The position numbers were made by a program, and so were the translations under genes. Positions 9,494 to 18,632 of a stretch of DNA of 64,000 nt are shown here, one piece after another. Position 1 is the stretch's first letter. Each line of letters starts with the position of its first letter. Origin of the DNA: Vibrio casei. Lineage in GTDB: Bacteria; Pseudomonadota; Gammaproteobacteria; Enterobacterales; Vibrionaceae. The notes beneath the pieces are model-generated. The model did no database searches and was not told the DNA's origin. It worked only from the letters and a program-made list of their open reading frames with translations. The stretch spans positions 2,542,001-2,606,000 of the forward strand of contig NZ_AP018680.1 in assembly GCF_002218025.2 (NCBI RefSeq). Direction: 5' to 3'.

Positions 9494-10095
9494 TACTTGG
9501 CCCCCTTAGCTTGAGTATTCACTGTTTTGTTCTGTTGACGCTCCGTTTCTTCAGACTCAAACCGGAAAGACAATTTAAAACTTTGGAATTTTTTACCGAA
9601 CAATACTTTTCCCGAAATAATCGAATGCATTTCTACATCGGATAACCAAGATGAGCTTTCAAAATTATCCAGCATAGTTGCTAAACGTGACGTACTGTCA
9701 CTGACACCCGACATTTCAATTTCTCGCCCATTCATTTTAATTTTGTCGACATAGACACCTTCAGGCACAAGTTCTGGCATCAAATTCATAAAATCCGTCG
9801 TTTTATTACGCTCATTTTGTAACGATTCAACGAGCCTTAATCGAGTAAGAATCGATTTATGTTTCGCTTCAATTTCTTTAAGGTTCACGAGCTTTTTATC
9901 AAGCTCGGCAATATACGTTTTCAGCTCTTGATTACGACTTTGCTGCTGTGTTTTTAAATGATCGATGTACAAACTTCCAAACCATTGCAAACTAATCGCA
10001 ACCAGAACCCCCAACACGACCATTCCATAGAAACGTTGTTTGTATTCCGTACGCTTTTCTTCACGCCAAGGTAATAAATTAATATCATGCAACAT
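9493..10095 (-). CDS. pilN: Type IV pilus assembly protein PilN
   Basis: PilN carries the conserved cytoplasmic N-terminal motif INLLPWRE that docks into PilM. I chose the ATG at 10093-10095, which gives MLHDINLLPWREEKR and 200 residues. The frame stays open upstream, but that extension lies inside pilM and has no PilN-like sequence. A membrane segment at about 22-42 is followed by a coiled coil and a periplasmic domain. The gene overlaps the end of pilM by 11 bases and the start of pilO by one. Confidence 0.95.
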   Translation of the reverse strand: MLHDINLLPWREEKRTEYKQRFYGMVVLGVLVAISLQWFGSLYIDHLKTQQQSRNQELKTYIAELDKKLVNLKEIEAKHKSILTRLRLVESLQNERNKTTDFMNLMPELVPEGVYVDKIKMNGREIEMSGVSDSTSRLATMLDNFESSSWLSDVEMHSIISGKVLFGKKFQSFKLSFRFESEETERQQNKTVNTQAKGAK

Positions 10096-11110
10096 GTGCA
10101 CCCCTTTGCCATTGAAGGCCACGAATTGCCAAACCAGCCGCCACGCTAAAAGTGCATGCTTCAAGACTCTGTTTGTTTTTTTTGTATTTACCTTGTAATA
10201 ACGACAATGGATCGAGCACCTCGATAGGTAATCCAAGTCCTTGTGATAGAATTTCGTCCATCCCTAACAAACAAGCACCACCGCCAGTCACCCATACACC
10301 TTCAATTTTTTGCTGCTGATTAACCGAACCATATAAACTAATTTGTCTGGTGAGTCTTTCTGCTAACAAAGAAATAAATTCATCAGATTTATCATTGATA
10401 TTCATCTCGTTGTTTTGATTTAAGGCAAGTTCAGGTTTAGAGGTTACATCCATGCTTTGGGTGCCAAATGAAAGATCTTTGTAATAAGCAGGCCTACTTT
10501 GTGGAATGATGCAAATGGACGTTTGAGTCAAGCCGATATCAACCAATAGCCAGTTTTTCTTTTCCACATTCAATTGCGTCGCTAATTGCCATATGCGTAA
10601 TAAACCATGAGCTTGGGTATCCATCACTAAAGGTTTAAAGCCTGATTTTTTTACCACATCGACACGGCTTTCAATTACCTCTTTACGAGTGGCATAAATT
10701 TGATAAGTCGAGGTGGGAACTCTTTGCAATGTTTCTTGCTCCACTTTGACGTAATCAAGGCTAAGATCTTCAACTGGAAATGGCGATTGCTGACCAAACA
10801 CTTGATATATCGCAAACTCTTTTTCTCTTTCATCGAGTTCGCTATCTATATGCAACATTTTACTGATCACGGCATTATCTGGCACAGAAAGCACAACATT
10901 ACGAGCCATTATGGGCAGTTGTTTTTTCAACTCTTTAAGTTTTTTTACAATGCTATGATGATCAAAGGTATGGTTTTCTGAAAAAATAGCACTGGTTGTT
11001 GACACTTCCGTGTAGCTCACCAGCTCAAACAGTTCTCCAGCAGGTTTCATAACTACAGCTTTAATACTGTGGTGACCTATGTCGATGCCCGTGACTAAAG
11101 ATTTACCCAT
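10085..11110 (-). CDS. pilM: Type IV pilus assembly protein PilM
   Basis: PilM is an FtsA/actin-like cytoplasmic ATP-binding protein that binds the PilN tail at the base of the pilus machine. The 341-residue protein shows the actin-fold phosphate-1 motif TGIDIGHHSIKAVV at about 7-20, the phosphate-2 motif LLVDIGLTQTSICI, and the adenosine loop WVTGGGACLLGMDEIL. It is the first gene of pilMNOPQ and is transcribed divergently from mrcA, the usual gammaproteobacterial order. The 171-base gap to the mrcA start should hold both promoters. Confidence 0.96.
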   Translation of the reverse strand: MGKSLVTGIDIGHHSIKAVVMKPAGELFELVSYTEVSTTSAIFSENHTFDHHSIVKKLKELKKQLPIMARNVVLSVPDNAVISKMLHIDSELDEREKEFAIYQVFGQQSPFPVEDLSLDYVKVEQETLQRVPTSTYQIYATRKEVIESRVDVVKKSGFKPLVMDTQAHGLLRIWQLATQLNVEKKNWLLVDIGLTQTSICIIPQSRPAYYKDLSFGTQSMDVTSKPELALNQNNEMNINDKSDEFISLLAERLTRQISLYGSVNQQQKIEGVWVTGGGACLLGMDEILSQGLGLPIEVLDPLSLLQGKYKKNKQSLEACTFSVAAGLAIRGLQWQRGAHVA

Positions 11111-11281
11111 ATTGCTAGGCTCCAGCTAGAAGAAATTAACCTCTAAAAAGGTTGGATTAATAAATAAGTTGACTTAATAATTAAAAAGTTAAGAACGCAA
11201 TTTTTTAGCGATATGCTAATATGTGCACCTACTGTACAGGTGTTTATATCGACACATCCTCATTCAATCAGGGAATATCCG

Positions 11282-13846
11282 GTGAAGTTCATAAAGCCAT
11301 TGCTTATTTTTTCATTCATTTGCATGATTCTTGGAGTGACAACTATTTTTGGGTTCTATTATTACCTGAAACCTCAGCTCCCAGACGTTGCCACTTTGAA
11401 AGACGTACAACTGCAAACCCCGATGAAGGTTTTCAGTGAAGACGATAAATTAATTGCTCAATTTGGTGAGAAGCGACGCATTCCATTGAAGTTGGATGAT
11501 ATTCCCCTTCAAATGCAAGAAGCTTTCATTGCAACAGAAGATAGTCGTTTTTATCAACATTACGGTATCGACCCAATTGGGATTGCTCGTGCTGCTGTCG
11601 TCGTTGCCATTTCAGGTTCGGCAAAACAAGGGGCAAGTACTATCACCCAACAACTTGCACGTAACTTTTTCTTGTCCAATGACAAAAAAATTATGCGTAA
11701 GATTAAAGAAATATTCATTGCTATCCACATTGAGCAAATTCTGAATAAGCAAGAAATTTTAGAGTTATACCTTAATAAAATTTATCTTGGTTACCGTTCT
11801 TATGGGGTCGGCGCTGCATCGTTGACTTATTTTGGTAAAGAACCTAAAGATTTAACCTTAGGTGAAATGGCGATCATTGCCGGTTTACCTAAAGCCCCCT
11901 CCACCATGAATCCAATTTATTCTATCGATCGTGCCAAAACACGCCGACATGTTGTGCTGCTTCGCATGCTTGAAGAAAATTACATCACAAAAGAAGAGTT
12001 TGATGCTGCAGATGCAGAGCCTATTGATGGCGAATATCACGGTGCAGTGATTGAAGTAAATGCACCTTATATTGCTGAATTAGCCCGTTCTTGGGCCGTA
12101 AAACGTTACGGTGAAGAAGCGTATAGCTCAGGTATGCAAATTTATACCACTGTAAAATCCACTTTGCAGGAAGCCGCAAATGAGGCCGCTATTGGTAACT
12201 TATTAGCCTACGATGAACGTCATGGTTACCGTGGCCCTGAAGCTATCGCGTGGAAACCAAATGACACAGCGTTCACCAAGGAACAAATGGATAGCTACTT
12301 GAAAAAGCAGCCCAGCTTTGGCCTTATCCGTTCAGCATTGGTGACAGGGATCGCCAAGCAATCCGCGACGGTTTATATTAAAAATCGCGGAGAGCAGACC
12401 ATTGAATGGGATGGTTTGAAATGGGCTCGTAAATATTATAATGATAAAAGTCAAGGGCGAGCGCCAAGCAAAGCTTCTGATATGCTAGAAATTGGTCAAC
12501 AAATTTGGGTTCGTCCTATGGGCGTATTACAAGAAAAACCCGAACAAGAAACCGAAAATGCACTAGCGAAAACCAATGAAGAATCAACTAACCCGACCGA
12601 TGCACAAGCAAACGCTACATGGCAACTAAGCCAAGTACCGATAGCAAATACGGCTTTTGTTGCATTGAATCCTGAAAATGGCGCGGTATTGTCATTAGTT
12701 GGTGGGTTTAACTTCGTTCATAGTAAATTTGACCGCGCGACCATGGCAAACCGTCAAGTAGGTTCAAGCATTAAACCTTTCATTTATTCGGCTGCGATTG
12801 ATAAAGGTTTAACATTAGCCACTTTAATTAACGATGCGCCAATTAACCAATGGGATAAAGGGCAAGGAACCGCCTGGAGACCGAAAAACTCACCGCCAAC
12901 TTATCTTGGCCCCACCATGTTACGTCGCGGGTTAGCACAGTCCAAAAACGTAATGGCAGTGCGTACATTACGCCGTGTCGGTTTGGATGAAGTATTGGAT
13001 TATCTTCCACGCTTTGGTTTTGATCGTGACAAATTACCGTACTCTGAAACCGTTGCTTTAGGTGCAGGTAGTTTAACGCCGCTAAAAATGGCTCAAGGCA
13101 TTTCAGTATTTGCTAACGGTGGTTACTATGTTGAACCTTTCTACATCGATCATGTGGATGGGCCTTATGGTGATTTAATTTTCCACTCAAACCCAACCCG
13201 AGTATGCAGTGGAAACTGCCCAGACACACCAATAGTTGTGGATGTTCAAGGCACTGAAGAAACACCCAAATATGCAGAGAAAGTCATTTCACCTCAAACT
13301 GCATTCCTAGTACGCCAAATGATGTACAGCAACATTTGGGGCGGAGGTGTTTGGAGTAATGGTACAGGTTGGAATGGTACTGGTTGGCGTGGACAAGTAT
13401 TAAAACGCCGTGATATTGGAGGTAAAACCGGGACCACGAACGATTCGGTTGATGCTTGGTACAATGGTTATGGTCCTAATATCGTAGCGACGACTTGGGT
13501 TGGATTTGATGGTGCTAACCGCCCATTAGGCTATACCGCTGCCAATGCTAATTTTAGCCGTAAAGAACAATATAATGGTTCTGAGGCAGGGGGAACAACC
13601 GCCCAACCTGCATGGGTCGATTTCATGAAGATCGCATTAAAAGATGTACCAGAACAAGATCTAACTCTGCCTGAAAACATTATTCGTGTTCGTATTGATC
13701 GTAATTCTGGTTTACTGACGAAGAAGAATGATGATTCTTCTATGTGGGAATATTTTGAAGCCGGTACTCAACCAACAGAATATGTCTCTGATGATAGCGG
13801 TACGGATCTTTATACCGAAGATGAAGATGGTGATAGCTTGTTTTAA
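11282..13846 (+). CDS. mrcA: Penicillin-binding protein 1A
   Basis: PBP1A is a bifunctional peptidoglycan glycosyltransferase and transpeptidase in the inner membrane. I chose the GTG at 11282, preceded by AGGGA eight bases upstream, giving VKFIKPLLIFSF and 854 residues. The frame extends upstream to 11213 without membrane-protein features. After one membrane segment (about 6-26) comes the GT51 domain with EDSRFYQHYG (86-95) and GASTITQQLARN. An OB-like region follows, then the transpeptidase domain with the serine motif GSSIKPF, the SKN motif and KTGTT. The tail is acidic. It is divergent from pilM and convergent with oxyR. Confidence 0.95.
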   Translation: MKFIKPLLIFSFICMILGVTTIFGFYYYLKPQLPDVATLKDVQLQTPMKVFSEDDKLIAQFGEKRRIPLKLDDIPLQMQEAFIATEDSRFYQHYGIDPIGIARAAVVVAISGSAKQGASTITQQLARNFFLSNDKKIMRKIKEIFIAIHIEQILNKQEILELYLNKIYLGYRSYGVGAASLTYFGKEPKDLTLGEMAIIAGLPKAPSTMNPIYSIDRAKTRRHVVLLRMLEENYITKEEFDAADAEPIDGEYHGAVIEVNAPYIAELARSWAVKRYGEEAYSSGMQIYTTVKSTLQEAANEAAIGNLLAYDERHGYRGPEAIAWKPNDTAFTKEQMDSYLKKQPSFGLIRSALVTGIAKQSATVYIKNRGEQTIEWDGLKWARKYYNDKSQGRAPSKASDMLEIGQQIWVRPMGVLQEKPEQETENALAKTNEESTNPTDAQANATWQLSQVPIANTAFVALNPENGAVLSLVGGFNFVHSKFDRATMANRQVGSSIKPFIYSAAIDKGLTLATLINDAPINQWDKGQGTAWRPKNSPPTYLGPTMLRRGLAQSKNVMAVRTLRRVGLDEVLDYLPRFGFDRDKLPYSETVALGAGSLTPLKMAQGISVFANGGYYVEPFYIDHVDGPYGDLIFHSNPTRVCSGNCPDTPIVVDVQGTEETPKYAEKVISPQTAFLVRQMMYSNIWGGGVWSNGTGWNGTGWRGQVLKRRDIGGKTGTTNDSVDAWYNGYGPNIVATTWVGFDGANRPLGYTAANANFSRKEQYNGSEAGGTTAQPAWVDFMKIALKDVPEQDLTLPENIIRVRIDRNSGLLTKKNDDSSMWEYFEAGTQPTEYVSDDSGTDLYTEDEDGDSLF

Positions 13847-13874
13847 TGTCACTTATTCATAACGAAAAGTAATC

Positions 13875-13910
13875 AAAAAGGCCATCATTAATCGTCATGA
13901 TGGCCTTTTT
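13875..13910. terminator. Bidirectional terminator between mrcA and oxyR
   Basis: A perfect 14-bp stem (AAAAAGGCCATCAT and its complement, 8-base loop) has A residues on one side and T residues on the other. It can therefore end transcripts of both convergent genes. Confidence 0.88.
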
Positions 13911-13941
13911 ATTTTAAATAAATTCAATCACTTAATGTCAA

Positions 13942-14829
13942 TCATAAAATCACCGTTTCACTGATAAATTTTGCGAGTTTTTCAAATCGTTTCTTCAAAG
14001 GTGAGCCTGGTCGATACACCAAGACGATTTGTCGGCTAGGTGTTGGATTAACTGCTTTGACATAACTCACCCCATCCTTCGATTTCTCTTTTGGTACGGA
14101 CAGTTGTGGTAATAAAGTAATTCCCCCACCCGCCGCAACCATATTACGTAACGTTTCTAAACTGGTAGCTTTAAATCTTTCGTCATCTTTAGCCCCTGCG
14201 GCAAAGCAAAAACCTAAAGCCTGATCTCTTAAACAATGTCCATCTCCCAAAGATAAAACCGTCTTACCATTTAGATCATCCATATCAAGTTGATCCAATT
14301 GCGCCCATTCATGTGCCAATGGAACAGCCAGAACAAGTGGCTCATTAAATAAATCTAACTCAATAAAGGGTTCCGTTTCTGCTACTGAGGCTAAAATAAT
14401 GCAGTCAAGCCGACCTTCTTCAAGTTGACGAATCAACTGATTCGTTTGAGCTTCATGTAAAAAAAGCTCTAAATTAGGAAAAGCTTTTTTGAGTGGCTGA
14501 ATAATCATAGGCAATAAATAAGGCCCAATAGTGGGAATAAAACCAATATGTAATGGCCCACTCATATCCTTGCCCTGCAAACTAGCCATTTCAGTAAATG
14601 TTTTGACCTCCCCTAAAATGCGTTTGGCTTGTGCGACCAATTGCAAACCAGAGTCGGTAAATAACACTCGACGACTACTACGCTCCAGTAAAGATGTGCC
14701 TAATTCATCTTCCAACTTACGAATTTGCCCACTGAGAGTTGGCTGGCTAACAAAGCAAGCTTCTGCTGCTTTTCTAAAATGCTTATGCTCAGCCAAAGCA
14801 ACGAGATATTCAAAATCACGAATATTCAC
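13942..14829 (-). CDS. oxyR: Hydrogen-peroxide-sensing regulator OxyR
   Basis: OxyR is a LysR-family tetrameric regulator that is switched on by a disulfide formed on exposure to peroxide. The 295-residue protein has the N-terminal winged helix (AAEACFVSQPTLSGQIRKLE) and a C-terminal effector domain. The redox pair falls at Cys199 and Cys208 (GHC...GFC), the same numbering as in E. coli OxyR, and the peroxide-pocket Thr in FIPTIGPY is present. A very good OxyR operator starts 12 bases upstream of the start codon, suggesting autoregulation. It is convergent with mrcA. Confidence 0.97.
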   Translation of the reverse strand: MNIRDFEYLVALAEHKHFRKAAEACFVSQPTLSGQIRKLEDELGTSLLERSSRRVLFTDSGLQLVAQAKRILGEVKTFTEMASLQGKDMSGPLHIGFIPTIGPYLLPMIIQPLKKAFPNLELFLHEAQTNQLIRQLEEGRLDCIILASVAETEPFIELDLFNEPLVLAVPLAHEWAQLDQLDMDDLNGKTVLSLGDGHCLRDQALGFCFAAGAKDDERFKATSLETLRNMVAAGGGITLLPQLSVPKEKSKDGVSYVKAVNPTPSRQIVLVYRPGSPLKKRFEKLAKFISETVIL

Positions 14830-14840
14830 AAGAAAACTCC

Positions 14841-14877
14841 ATAGTTAAAAACTATCAATACCATAACATCAAATGAT
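14841..14877. promoter_or_regulatory. OxyR binding site at the oxyR promoter
   Basis: ATAG (14841-14844), seven bases, CTAT (14852-14855), seven bases, ATAA (14863-14866), seven bases, TGAT. The first half also fits the T and A positions of the known OxyR motif exactly. The second half is degenerate. It lies between 12 and 48 bases upstream of the oxyR start codon. Confidence 0.7.
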
Positions 14878-14933
14878 TGAGGCTATAAGATCATTTTACC
14901 CTCATCGTGCGACTAAAATATTTAGACACAAAA

Positions 14934-14963
14934 AACCCCACTATCCAGGAAAGATGCGGGGTT
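14934..14963 (-). terminator. Terminator of the FUSC efflux operon
   Basis: On the minus strand an AACCCCGC...GTGGGGTT hairpin is followed by a T run. It is about 75 bases beyond the stop codon of the gene ending at 15038. Confidence 0.75.
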
Positions 14964-15037
14964 ATCTTAAAGAAAGATTCACTCTCACAAAGTAAGAATG
15001 ATCAAGTTAAGAAAAAGCAGTGTATTAGTAAGACGCT

Positions 15038-17125
15038 CTAATTAAGAGAAAGTTCCAAGCTTTCAACGTCTTCATTTAACTTTATTTGCTGCAGTGGTAA
15101 TAAAGAACAGTGCAGTCGCCATATCAACCCCGCTAGCGCCATTTCACCATTACGAGCCAATTGTTCCGCTAAGACCTGAATACGCTCTAATGCATCCGTT
15201 AACACACCTTCATCTTGCTGATAATGGAAGTGCCAATTGTGCGATTGGAAATAAGCTTGACGAATACATATATTGTTGAAAACTGCCGTTAAGTTATGCG
15301 TCACTTCAGCTAAGACCGATTGGCTTTCTTGTGTGGACAATCGACGTAGATGATCCACAATACTGTGGCAGTTTAAAATAACTATACCTAAGCGTAATAA
15401 ACCAATTCTCGTGTCTCTATCTTGGCTTTGACTTAATCGGTTAATTCCATCAAACACTAAGCTTTCAAACTCTCTGCCATCAATTTTCGTTCTCTCGTTT
15501 AATTGATAAATCATCGACATACGTAAAAACTTTGCCACTCGTAATCCTTTACGACGATCCGAGCTTGGTTTAATAATACCAAAAGCAAAAATCGGTAAGA
15601 TCGACCCCACCAGCATGCCAATACCTGAGTTTAAATACGTCTGGAAATCATAACTTGGTGGGTTTGTGATCATCATAAAAGACCCCAGCATGACAACCAT
15701 CAATGCCCAAAAGGCCCCCTGACGAGGATACTGTAAACGCAATAAATGGGCCGTAATAAGGAAAACAAAGAGGATAACGGCAAACTGTAAAAACTCTGAA
15801 ACTTGAACCATAAGGCCAAATTTCAGAAAAAAGCAGCACACAAATAAAACAATTAAAGCAGTAGTCTGTGCAAGTATCGCAGGCTTTGCAACTGGGTAAG
15901 TCGAAAATAATACACAGCCGACACCTGCAAGCATCGCCGCTCCGTACCCCATGTCCCAATGGCTCTCAATCCAGAAAGCACTCACCAACATTAAGCACAA
16001 AAAAGTTCTAGTCGCATTCAATAGAGCTTCTATACTGTCGGTATGCCTACGCACACGTGAACGCTTTGGTGTTACTCCTAACTGCATAACGTTCGTAGCG
16101 GATCCACTCTCTAGACCTTGTAGAATTTTCTCAGTACGCAAAAACACTTTACAGAACTCACGTAACCTTAGCCAAAATGCATGATATTTATAATCATGAT
16201 CATCTTGAGGCTTAATTTTGGCTAGAATTTTTGCAAGTTGATACTGGTTAATATTCGAGGAAGCTAAAAAAACTTGTAGTTCAGCCATTGTGTCTTTCAG
16301 ATCTTTTGGCGCTTCTGGCCAGTTTAATAGCATACGACGCAAACTCGACATCGAACTTGTAATGCTCAGCTGTTGCTGTAAAACGTGGTGAAGATAAGGG
16401 TCTTGATCTCGTAATTGTTTATGTGCCCAAAAGGCTTGAATTCGTAGCAAATTCATCGACAAAATTTGATTGATCATTGAATGATGGGACCGGCCAATAT
16501 GCTCTTGATCCTGCTCTTCATCTTGTAACAGTAACTTAAAATGCTCAAGTAAGCGGTTTTGTGTATTACGTAACGTGGAAAGCAATGTTTCTCCATCCGA
16601 TGTGCTAGGCAAAATCATCATCATGACACCTGCACAAATAATTCCTAAAACCACCTCACAAACTCTGGCTTGTGCGACACTAAAAAGAGAATGGATGTCC
16701 GTGGTATTAACCATACCATAAGAGATAATTGCCGCGGTATAGCCACTAAGAGCGAAGGCGTAAGCAACATTATTTTCAAAATGACTGGCAACATAAGTAC
16801 AAATTGATAACCACATAGCCATATAAAAAACAAACAGCCATGGTTCATTAATGGAATAGCCCACAATTAAAATTGAGGCAAAGGCCCCAATAAAGCTACC
16901 AGCAATACGGCCAAGACTTTTACTGATCACCCCCCCAAATGTTGGAAAGCCAACCACGGCCGCCGAAGTCATCGCCCAATAAGGCTTATCCAGCTCAAGA
17001 ATAAATCCAAGATACAAAGCGAGAATAATAGCAATCGAATTTCTCAAAGCATAGCGCCATTGAGGTGCCGTAGCCTTTCCCCAAGGCGTTTGACGTATGT
17101 CTAACCAGTCAAAGCTCATACTCAA
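15038..17125 (-). CDS. FUSC-family (AaeB/YccS-like) efflux transporter
   Basis: This is a 695-residue inner-membrane protein of the FUSC/aromatic-acid-exporter family. It shows two blocks of about five or six membrane helices (about 22-175 and 365-505). A soluble domain of about 190 residues separates them, and a helical cytoplasmic tail follows. The stretch YWAMTSAAVVGFPTFGGVIS near residue 50 is characteristic of the family. The start abuts the end of the HlyD-type gene at 17126 with no gap. With the DUF1656 gene it forms a three-gene set like aaeXAB of E. coli, which exports aromatic carboxylic acids. The substrate here is unknown, and there is no adjacent aaeR-like regulator. Confidence 0.85.
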   Translation of the reverse strand: MSMSFDWLDIRQTPWGKATAPQWRYALRNSIAIILALYLGFILELDKPYWAMTSAAVVGFPTFGGVISKSLGRIAGSFIGAFASILIVGYSINEPWLFVFYMAMWLSICTYVASHFENNVAYAFALSGYTAAIISYGMVNTTDIHSLFSVAQARVCEVVLGIICAGVMMMILPSTSDGETLLSTLRNTQNRLLEHFKLLLQDEEQDQEHIGRSHHSMINQILSMNLLRIQAFWAHKQLRDQDPYLHHVLQQQLSITSSMSSLRRMLLNWPEAPKDLKDTMAELQVFLASSNINQYQLAKILAKIKPQDDHDYKYHAFWLRLREFCKVFLRTEKILQGLESGSATNVMQLGVTPKRSRVRRHTDSIEALLNATRTFLCLMLVSAFWIESHWDMGYGAAMLAGVGCVLFSTYPVAKPAILAQTTALIVLFVCCFFLKFGLMVQVSEFLQFAVILFVFLITAHLLRLQYPRQGAFWALMVVMLGSFMMITNPPSYDFQTYLNSGIGMLVGSILPIFAFGIIKPSSDRRKGLRVAKFLRMSMIYQLNERTKIDGREFESLVFDGINRLSQSQDRDTRIGLLRLGIVILNCHSIVDHLRRLSTQESQSVLAEVTHNLTAVFNNICIRQAYFQSHNWHFHYQQDEGVLTDALERIQVLAEQLARNGEMALAGLIWRLHCSLLPLQQIKLNEDVESLELSLN

Positions 17126-17992
17126 TTACTCTGAATAAACAGAAATAGTACAAGTGGTCCCTGCAATCAACCGTAAGTCGTCCGGTAAATTGGTTAATTT
17201 GATTCTGACAGGAATACGTTGTGCTAAGCGAACCCAAGGAACATTAGGTTGGATATTAGACAGTAATTCTGAAGAGGTTCCCTCACTTTGATCAACAATG
17301 CCTCGACCAATACTCTCCACCACACCAGAGAGCTTTTGTTGGTTAGAATAAAGCGTAATGTCGGCCTTATAGCCTTCCTGAATATGCTTTAATTTGGTTT
17401 CTTCAAAGTAGCCTTGTACATAAAAAGAGTTTGCATCAATGAGCCCAATCATTGCCACACCAAGCAATGCATAACGCCCTTCTCTTGCTTTTAGGTGGCT
17501 AATATAGCCATCTACCGGTGCATACACTCTCGTCTGGGATAACTTCCAATTGGCTTTTTCTAACGCAGCTTGTGCGGACTTTAATTGTGCTTGAGCCGAA
17601 TTGGTCGCAATACGAGCTTCATCTAATTCTTCTTTTGAGATCACGTTCGATCTCATGTTACGGCGACGCTGATATTCATTATTCGCTTTTTCTAAGCTCG
17701 CTTCTGCCGTGGCTAAACTGGCTTTAGCTTCTTCTATTTCAATCTTAAAAGGCACTGGATCAATTTCCATTAACAAATCGCCTTTTTTAACAAACTGATT
17801 ATCGTCAACTGGTAAATTGACGACGACACCATTCACATTAGAAGCAATGTCCACCACATCTGCACGAATTTTACCATCGCGCGTCCAAGGCGATTGCATA
17901 TAATAGTTCCACATCCACCAAGCCGCACAAATAGCAACCGCAAACACAATTAACGTTGAGAAATATTTTAATGTTTTCAATTTAGTACCCAA
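17126..17992 (-). CDS. HlyD-family periplasmic adaptor (AaeA/EmrA-like)
   Basis: This is a membrane-fusion protein that would connect the FUSC pump to an outer-membrane channel. The 288 residues begin with a membrane anchor at about 10-30. A biotinyl-lipoyl-like half follows ([26 protein letters not shown]), then a coiled-coil hairpin at about 90-145 ([20 protein letters not shown]), the second lipoyl half ([13 protein letters not shown]) and a beta-barrel domain. It overlaps the upstream DUF1656 gene by 11 bases and directly abuts the FUSC gene, so all three are one operon. Confidence 0.88.
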   Translation of the reverse strand: MGTKLKTLKYFSTLIVFAVAICAAWWMWNYYMQSPWTRDGKIRADVVDIASNVNGVVVNLPVDDNQFVKKGDLLMEIDPVPFKIEIEEAKASLATAEASLEKANNEYQRRRNMRSNVISKEELDEARIATNSAQAQLKSAQAALEKANWKLSQTRVYAPVDGYISHLKAREGRYALLGVAMIGLIDANSFYVQGYFEETKLKHIQEGYKADITLYSNQQKLSGVVESIGRGIVDQSEGTSSELLSNIQPNVPWVRLAQRIPVRIKLTNLPDDLRLIAGTTCTISVYSE

Positions 17993-18227
17993 TCAATAAT
18001 AGTAATGCGACAAAAACGGATAGAATAAATAGTGATAAATTCATTAAAGTCGGATGCCAAATCTCACCTGAATACATCCAACTACGCAGCATTCGGTTGA
18101 CTCCAGCCCAAATGAATAAACCCAATAAAAAGGCCTTAAACATGGGAGGGAAATAGATGGAAGCCCCAACAACCAAATCAGAAAGCGGTAATCCAACCTG
18201 AAAAAAATCAATATTCACATAATGCAC
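17982..18227 (-). CDS. DUF1656 small membrane protein (AaeX-like)
   Basis: This 81-residue membrane protein has two predicted membrane segments (about 25-42 and 61-80) and the DUF1656 pattern, including an acidic-hydrophobic start, [11 protein letters not shown] and a central [12 protein letters not shown] loop. AaeX-type proteins are regularly encoded ahead of HlyD and FUSC partners; their role is not established. It is the first gene of the operon here, and its stop lies inside the next gene's start region. Confidence 0.85.
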   Translation of the reverse strand: MHYVNIDFFQVGLPLSDLVVGASIYFPPMFKAFLLGLFIWAGVNRMLRSWMYSGEIWHPTLMNLSLFILSVFVALLLLIGY

Positions 18228-18356
18228 CTTAGGAAAATCTGATTAAATAAATAGTAACTCATATTTCACTTGGAAAATAACAAGCAGATACAGAGTCCAT
18301 GTATGATTTTAGCGTATCAGTGATTTGATGCCAGAAGAGAAAGTATGGCGGATTAA

Positions 18357-18494
18357 ACCCAAGTGACTTCAAGATGCAGAATTCAGAGCTATCATTCAAA
18401 CCTTTAGGTAAGGAAGATTGACGAAAAAATGTAAGCACCTTTCAAATCAATCTGACGCAACATAAAGGTTTGAATAAAAAGCAAGCGTATACCC
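18357..18494. repeat. Palindromic intergenic repeat (ERIC-like/vibrio repeat)
   Basis: The element starts ACCCAAGTGACTTCAAGATG and ends GCAAGCGTATACCC. Inside it a 13-bp perfect inverted repeat (18394-18406 and 18463-18475) encloses a second one (AGATTGA at 18415-18421, TCAATCT at 18447-18453). The ends resemble intergenic repeats that I recall as common in Vibrio genomes. The exact family is uncertain. Confidence 0.5.
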
Positions 18495-18574
18495 ATCAAA
18501 AACGGACAAAATTATACGCTGTCCACTAGAAGATGCTTAGCTTTTTTCCTTATAAAGGAAATGGTTTTATAAGC

Positions 18575-18600
18575 AAAAGCGCACTTAACAGTGCGCTTTT
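18575..18600. terminator. Terminator downstream of argH
   Basis: Ten-base perfect arms (AAAAGCGCAC and complement) enclose a 6-base loop, with T residues on the plus side and a shorter T run on the minus side. It lies 33 bases beyond the argH stop and can end argCBGH transcripts. Confidence 0.75.
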
Positions 18601-18632
18601 TTACAATCATATAAGCCAATGCTACTTTTTTA

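Larger units (their letters stand above)
18228..18632. other. 405-base intergenic region upstream of the efflux operon
   Basis: No convincing reading frame was found. The region holds the promoter side of the DUF1656-HlyD-FUSC operon, a probable palindromic repeat element at 18357-18494, and the terminator shared with argH at 18575-18600. Confidence 0.7.

Noticed and set aside
10096..10236. N-terminal extension of PilN
   Set aside because: It lies entirely inside pilM coding sequence. PilN proteins start just before INLLPWRE.
15038..17125. A possible toxin or defence function for the large membrane protein beside oxyR
   Set aside because: Domain layout and the linked HlyD and DUF1656 genes identify it as an efflux component.
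17982..17992. Overlap of the DUF1656 and HlyD genes as a possible frameshift
   Set aside because: An 11-base overlap of two complete genes is normal operon coupling; both products have complete family lengths.
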